A DNA stretch of 6,547 nucleotides. It comes from an uncultured Lachnospiraceae bacterium. Lineage in GTDB: Bacteria; Bacillota; Clostridia; Lachnospirales; Lachnospiraceae. Numbering within the stretch: the first letter of the stretch is position 1; every line of letters starts with the position of its first letter. The stretch lies in NCBI GenBank assembly GCA_902773445.1, contig CACYEU010000128.1, forward strand, positions 1 to 6,547. The letters run 5' to 3'. The notes below the pieces were generated by a model. That model did no database searches. It saw only the letters and a list, made by a program, of their open reading frames with translations, and had not been told where the DNA came from. A program made the position numbers and the translations under genes. Below are positions 4,688-6,547 of the stretch, piece by piece.

Positions 4688-5569
4688 GCGATTGGTCTGC
4701 CAATAGTGTTTTACACCGTCCGTCAGGATCGACAGATACGGTTCGAAATTCGTTCCTTCAGGCGGATAGACTTGCTCCCTGATCGAGTCTTCCAGAGCCG
4801 CTGTGACAAATTTGCCGGCAAGCCTGACTGACTCGGCGATTGTCATGCCCAAAACGGCTCCGCCGATAATGATCGAAGCGTACAGATCGCCTGTACCTGA
4901 AAAACTGGCGGGAAGGCGCGGCGCTTCGAAAAGATCCCAGCTGCCGTCTGAAAGGATCCCGGTCGCGATCATGTCCTGACCTTCCTTTTGGTAAAGGATC
5001 CCGGTCGCCAGGACGGAGAGGGAACCGTTCTCGTGTGAATCAGCGAGCTCGGTACACATCTGCCGTACCGCGTCAAATGCCTGAACCTGATCCATCGACT
5101 CAAAATCCGAATAACCGCGGCCTGTCAGAAGACAAAGCTCAGTCAGATTCGGCGTAATGATCGTCGCGCGTGAGATCAGAGAGAAGACCCCTTCACGCAG
5201 TTCATCAGTATAGTATTTATAAGGTTCGCCGTCATCGCCGAGGATCGGGTCGACCAGCACTTCAATACCGTCTTTTCTGAACCGGTCGATAAAGTCACAC
5301 ATCGCATCGATCTGTGCGGTGTTTGTAAAGAATCCTGTGTAGATCCCGTCAAATGATGCCCCGAGTTTCTCCCATTCATCAGCGAAACGCGGGACGTATT
5401 CATCGCGAGGGTCACAATAGAAATGGTCAAATGCCGTCTGGGCAGACAGGATCGCTGTCGGCAGAGGACAGCACTGGACACCCATAGCGGCAAGCGCCGG
5501 AAGAGCGGCAGTCAGTGAACACTTGCCAAAACCGGACAGATCATTGATGACTGCAACTTTTTTGACCAC
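4685..5569 (-). CDS. pdxK: Pyridoxal/pyridoxamine kinase (PfkB/ribokinase fold)
   Basis: 294 residues. Phosphorylates pyridoxal, pyridoxamine or pyridoxine with ATP to make or salvage vitamin B6 cofactor, in the cytoplasm. Visible marks are the N-terminal INDLSGFGKCSLTAALPAL (8-26), typical of PdxK/PdxY-type clostridial kinases, YTGFF (77-81), VDPILGDDG (106-114), ITPNLTE (138-144) and the catalytic SGTGD anion-hole motif (224-228) with Asp228 as probable base. Length is normal. The start is GTG (5569-5567); AAAGGAG lies six bases upstream and no ATG is placed better. It is first in a run with the radical SAM and ygjP genes. Only about six bases separate its Shine-Dalgarno from a terminator-like hairpin that follows a tRNA gene, so it lacks an obvious promoter of its own. 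A hydroxymethylpyrimidine kinase (ThiD) is a less likely reading, given the motif set. Confidence 0.9.
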   Translation of the reverse strand: MVKKVAVINDLSGFGKCSLTAALPALAAMGVQCCPLPTAILSAQTAFDHFYCDPRDEYVPRFADEWEKLGASFDGIYTGFFTNTAQIDAMCDFIDRFRKDGIEVLVDPILGDDGEPYKYYTDELREGVFSLISRATIITPNLTELCLLTGRGYSDFESMDQVQAFDAVRQMCTELADSHENGSLSVLATGILYQKEGQDMIATGILSDGSWDLFEAPRLPASFSGTGDLYASIIIGGAVLGMTIAESVRLAGKFVTAALEDSIREQVYPPEGTNFEPYLSILTDGVKHYWQTNR

Positions 5570-5575
5570 AGCAGA

Positions 5576-5582
5576 CTCCTTT
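5576..5582 (-). promoter_or_regulatory. Shine-Dalgarno for the GTG start of pdxK
   Basis: The minus strand reads AAAGGAG, six bases before GTG at 5569-5567. It starts about six bases after the T-run of the upstream hairpin, so ribosome binding and hairpin formation lie side by side. Confidence 0.8.
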
Positions 5583-5587
5583 CAGTT

Positions 5588-5618
5588 AAAAACCCCCGGA
5601 AACGATGATCCGGGGGTT
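5588..5618 (-). terminator. Terminator-like hairpin between tRNA-Leu and pdxK
   Basis: A perfect 10-bp GC-rich stem pairs 5609-5618 with 5591-5600 (minus strand AACCCCCGGA and TCCGGGGGTT) around an eight-base loop, followed by T to 5588. It starts four bases after the tRNA end. It should end the tRNA transcript, yet it also lies just before the pdxK ribosome binding site, so partial read-through or attenuation of the downstream operon is possible. Confidence 0.85.
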
Positions 5619-5621
5619 GTA

Positions 5622-5707
5622 TGCGGAAGGCGGGACTTGAACCCGCACGTCCAGTGAAGAACACAAGATCCTGAATCTTGCTCGTCTACCAATTCCGACA
5701 CTTCCGC
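5622..5707 (-). tRNA. tRNA-Leu, anticodon CAG
   Basis: 86-base class II tRNA. The 7-bp acceptor stem pairs GCGGAAG with CTTCCGC and the discriminator base is A (5622). The anticodon stem CAAGA/TCTTG encloses the loop TTCAGGA, with anticodon CAG (5673-5671) reading the codon CUG. A long variable arm (GTTC/GGAC stem) identifies the leucine type, and the T-arm is GCGGG-TTCAAGT-CCCGC. The 3' CCA is not encoded (TAC follows the discriminator), so CCA must be added by tRNA nucleotidyltransferase. Its promoter lies directly upstream. Confidence 0.96.
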
Positions 5708-5720
5708 TCACGTGAAAGAT

Positions 5721-5749
5721 ATCATAACATAATTCTTTCTAAATGACAA
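5721..5749 (-). promoter_or_regulatory. Promoter of tRNA-Leu (and possibly of the pdxK operon)
   Basis: On the minus strand, -35 TTGTCA (5749-5744) and -10 TATGAT (5726-5721) are 17 bp apart, each matching consensus at five of six positions. The start would fall near 5714, only about seven bases before the mature tRNA 5' end. No other promoter is evident before pdxK. Confidence 0.8.
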
Positions 5750-5770
5750 CAGGTTAACACAAAAAAGATT

Positions 5771-6547
5771 TCAGACATCCTGATCAGCCGCAAACAGGTA
5801 GCAGGAGATCCAGAAGAAACCGTTCTTGATGCCCATGACCGCCGGGTTGATGACCGGATGCAGGAGCATTTCAGCCATTGCAAGCAACAGTACGACAGCA
5901 GCCGGAGAAATTCGCTCCGGCAGTCGTTTTTTCAGCCCGTGTATCTCAGATACCGCCAGTATGCGGCGGACATAGGTTGCGTAAATGCCGCCTATCACAA
6001 TGATAAAGCCGATTATACCGAGCTGATCGATCAGCCACAGGTATTCCAGTTCGTATACAAGAATGCCGCCGCGCAGTTTATTATAGGAGGATACCGTTGC
6101 CCCGAGGCCGTGTCCGAATACCGGACTTTCTGCGATGTCTTTCAGCAGCGCTTTTGCCTGAATGATGCGTGCCGAGTCGGCTGCTTCAACATGATTTGAA
6201 GAGAACCTGAAGCTGACTGCGCGCACGATCGGACCGCCGAGAACTAAGATGACGATCAGTCCGGCAAGACCGATCACAGCCCATTCTTTCGGGCTGATCT
6301 TCTTCCGGTAGACGAACAGGCAGATGCCGGTCATGATCAGCAGATACAGCCAGTAAACGCGCGACGCAACGATGATTGAAAATGCGGCATAGAGCAGGAA
6401 TAATGCGATTCTGGCGCGTTTCGCAAGACGGCGAGAGAAGAAAAACAGAGGTATGATCAGGATCGCGATCAGATCGGTCGGACACTGGATCCGGGCATAA
6501 GGATACTGATCACCCATAAACATGATTTCGGTCTGAAACAGTCTCCC
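5771..6547 (-). CDS. O-antigen ligase/polymerase-family membrane protein, 3' part (start outside the window)
   Basis: 258 residues are visible; the frame is open to the right edge (six or more codons before the first internal ATG at 6523), so the start lies beyond it. The protein has several hydrophobic helices and, between two of them, the segment SARIIQAKALLKDIAESPVFGHGLGA followed by ELEYLWLIDQLGIIGF. This Arg-rich external loop ending in a P-hydrophobic-G-x-G-x-G turn and an acidic segment before the next helix is typical of the Wzy/WaaL O-antigen ligase superfamily. Such proteins join or polymerise lipid-linked polysaccharide at the outer face of the membrane; in a Firmicute a cell-wall, capsular or exopolysaccharide is likely. 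Which reaction applies cannot be told without the rest of the locus. The stop is TGA at 5773-5771. Confidence 0.8.
   Translation of the reverse strand, partial: GRLFQTEIMFMGDQYPYARIQCPTDLIAILIIPLFFFSRRLAKRARIALFLLYAAFSIIVASRVYWLYLLIMTGICLFVYRKKISPKEWAVIGLAGLIVILVLGGPIVRAVSFRFSSNHVEAADSARIIQAKALLKDIAESPVFGHGLGATVSSYNKLRGGILVYELEYLWLIDQLGIIGFIIVIGGIYATYVRRILAVSEIHGLKKRLPERISPAAVVLLLAMAEMLLHPVINPAVMGIKNGFFWISCYLFAADQDV

Noticed and set aside
4674..4703. N-terminal extension of the radical SAM protein to 4703
   Set aside because: It overlaps the kinase gene, lacks a good ribosome binding site and adds residues not typical of the family; the ATG at 4673 is well served.
5576..5622. Riboswitch or PLP-responsive leader before pdxK
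   Set aside because: Only a simple GC-rich hairpin with a T-run is present; there is no room for an aptamer between the tRNA and the gene.
5753..5785. Possible terminator after the O-antigen ligase-like gene
   Set aside because: A run of six T on the minus strand follows the stop, but the only hairpin before it is a 4-bp stem (TCAG/CTGA) overlapping the end of the coding region, too weak to call.
5858..6199. 113-codon plus-strand frame opposite the O-antigen ligase-like gene
   Set aside because: It is antisense to a recognisable polytopic protein, has no ribosome binding site and resembles no family.
1..6547. CRISPR arrays, insertion sequences, phage genes or toxin-antitoxin pairs
   Set aside because: I saw no spaced direct repeats, terminal inverted repeats, transposase or integrase motifs, or small paired genes; the window reads as ordinary chromosomal sequence.

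Overview
The window looks like chromosomal DNA of a low-to-moderate GC, anaerobic Firmicute, most likely one of the Clostridia. The grounds are strong AAGGAGG-type ribosome binding sites, sigma-A-like promoters with extended -10 boxes, a CIRCE/HrcA heat-shock operator, a reverse rubrerythrin (an oxygen-detoxifying enzyme of strict anaerobes), a YedF selenium-associated protein and a short intramembrane-repeat channel. No species can be named from sequence alone. I see no mobile element, CRISPR array or phage signature.

Left part (1-1587). The last 23 codons of an unidentified plus-strand gene enter from the left edge. They meet a minus-strand gene for a CmpX-like, MscS-related membrane protein at a shared bidirectional terminator. 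The channel-like gene and the rubrerythrin gene diverge from a 180-bp intergenic region with a recognisable promoter in each direction.

Middle part (1588-3526). Three plus-strand genes follow, each with its own promoter: a reverse rubrerythrin, yedF (TusA-like plus DsrE-like domains) and an Hsp20 small heat-shock protein. Each promoter carries a different inverted repeat: an ATTACG-GAA-CGTAAT repeat in the rubrerythrin leader, a perfect 14-bp palindrome on the yedF -10 box, and a CIRCE element whose right half shares bases with the hsp20 -35 box. Together they look like a small redox, sulfur/selenium and heat-stress neighbourhood under separate regulators.

Right part (3493-6547). Everything is on the minus strand. 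From right to left: the 3' part of a polytopic O-antigen ligase/polymerase-family protein (cut by the window edge), a tRNA-Leu(CAG) with a good promoter, a terminator-like hairpin, then a tightly packed three-gene run of pyridoxal/pyridoxamine kinase, a small radical SAM protein of the TatD-associated type, and a YgjP/SprT-like zinc metalloprotease. In that run the Shine-Dalgarno of each downstream gene overlaps the stop codon of the gene before it. The kinase gene has no room for a promoter of its own after the hairpin, so the run probably depends on read-through from the tRNA promoter.

No clearly new system is visible. The best leads are the tRNA-hairpin-pdxK arrangement, the unexplained pdxK/radical SAM/metalloprotease operon, the two unassigned operators and the CIRCE/-35 overlap.
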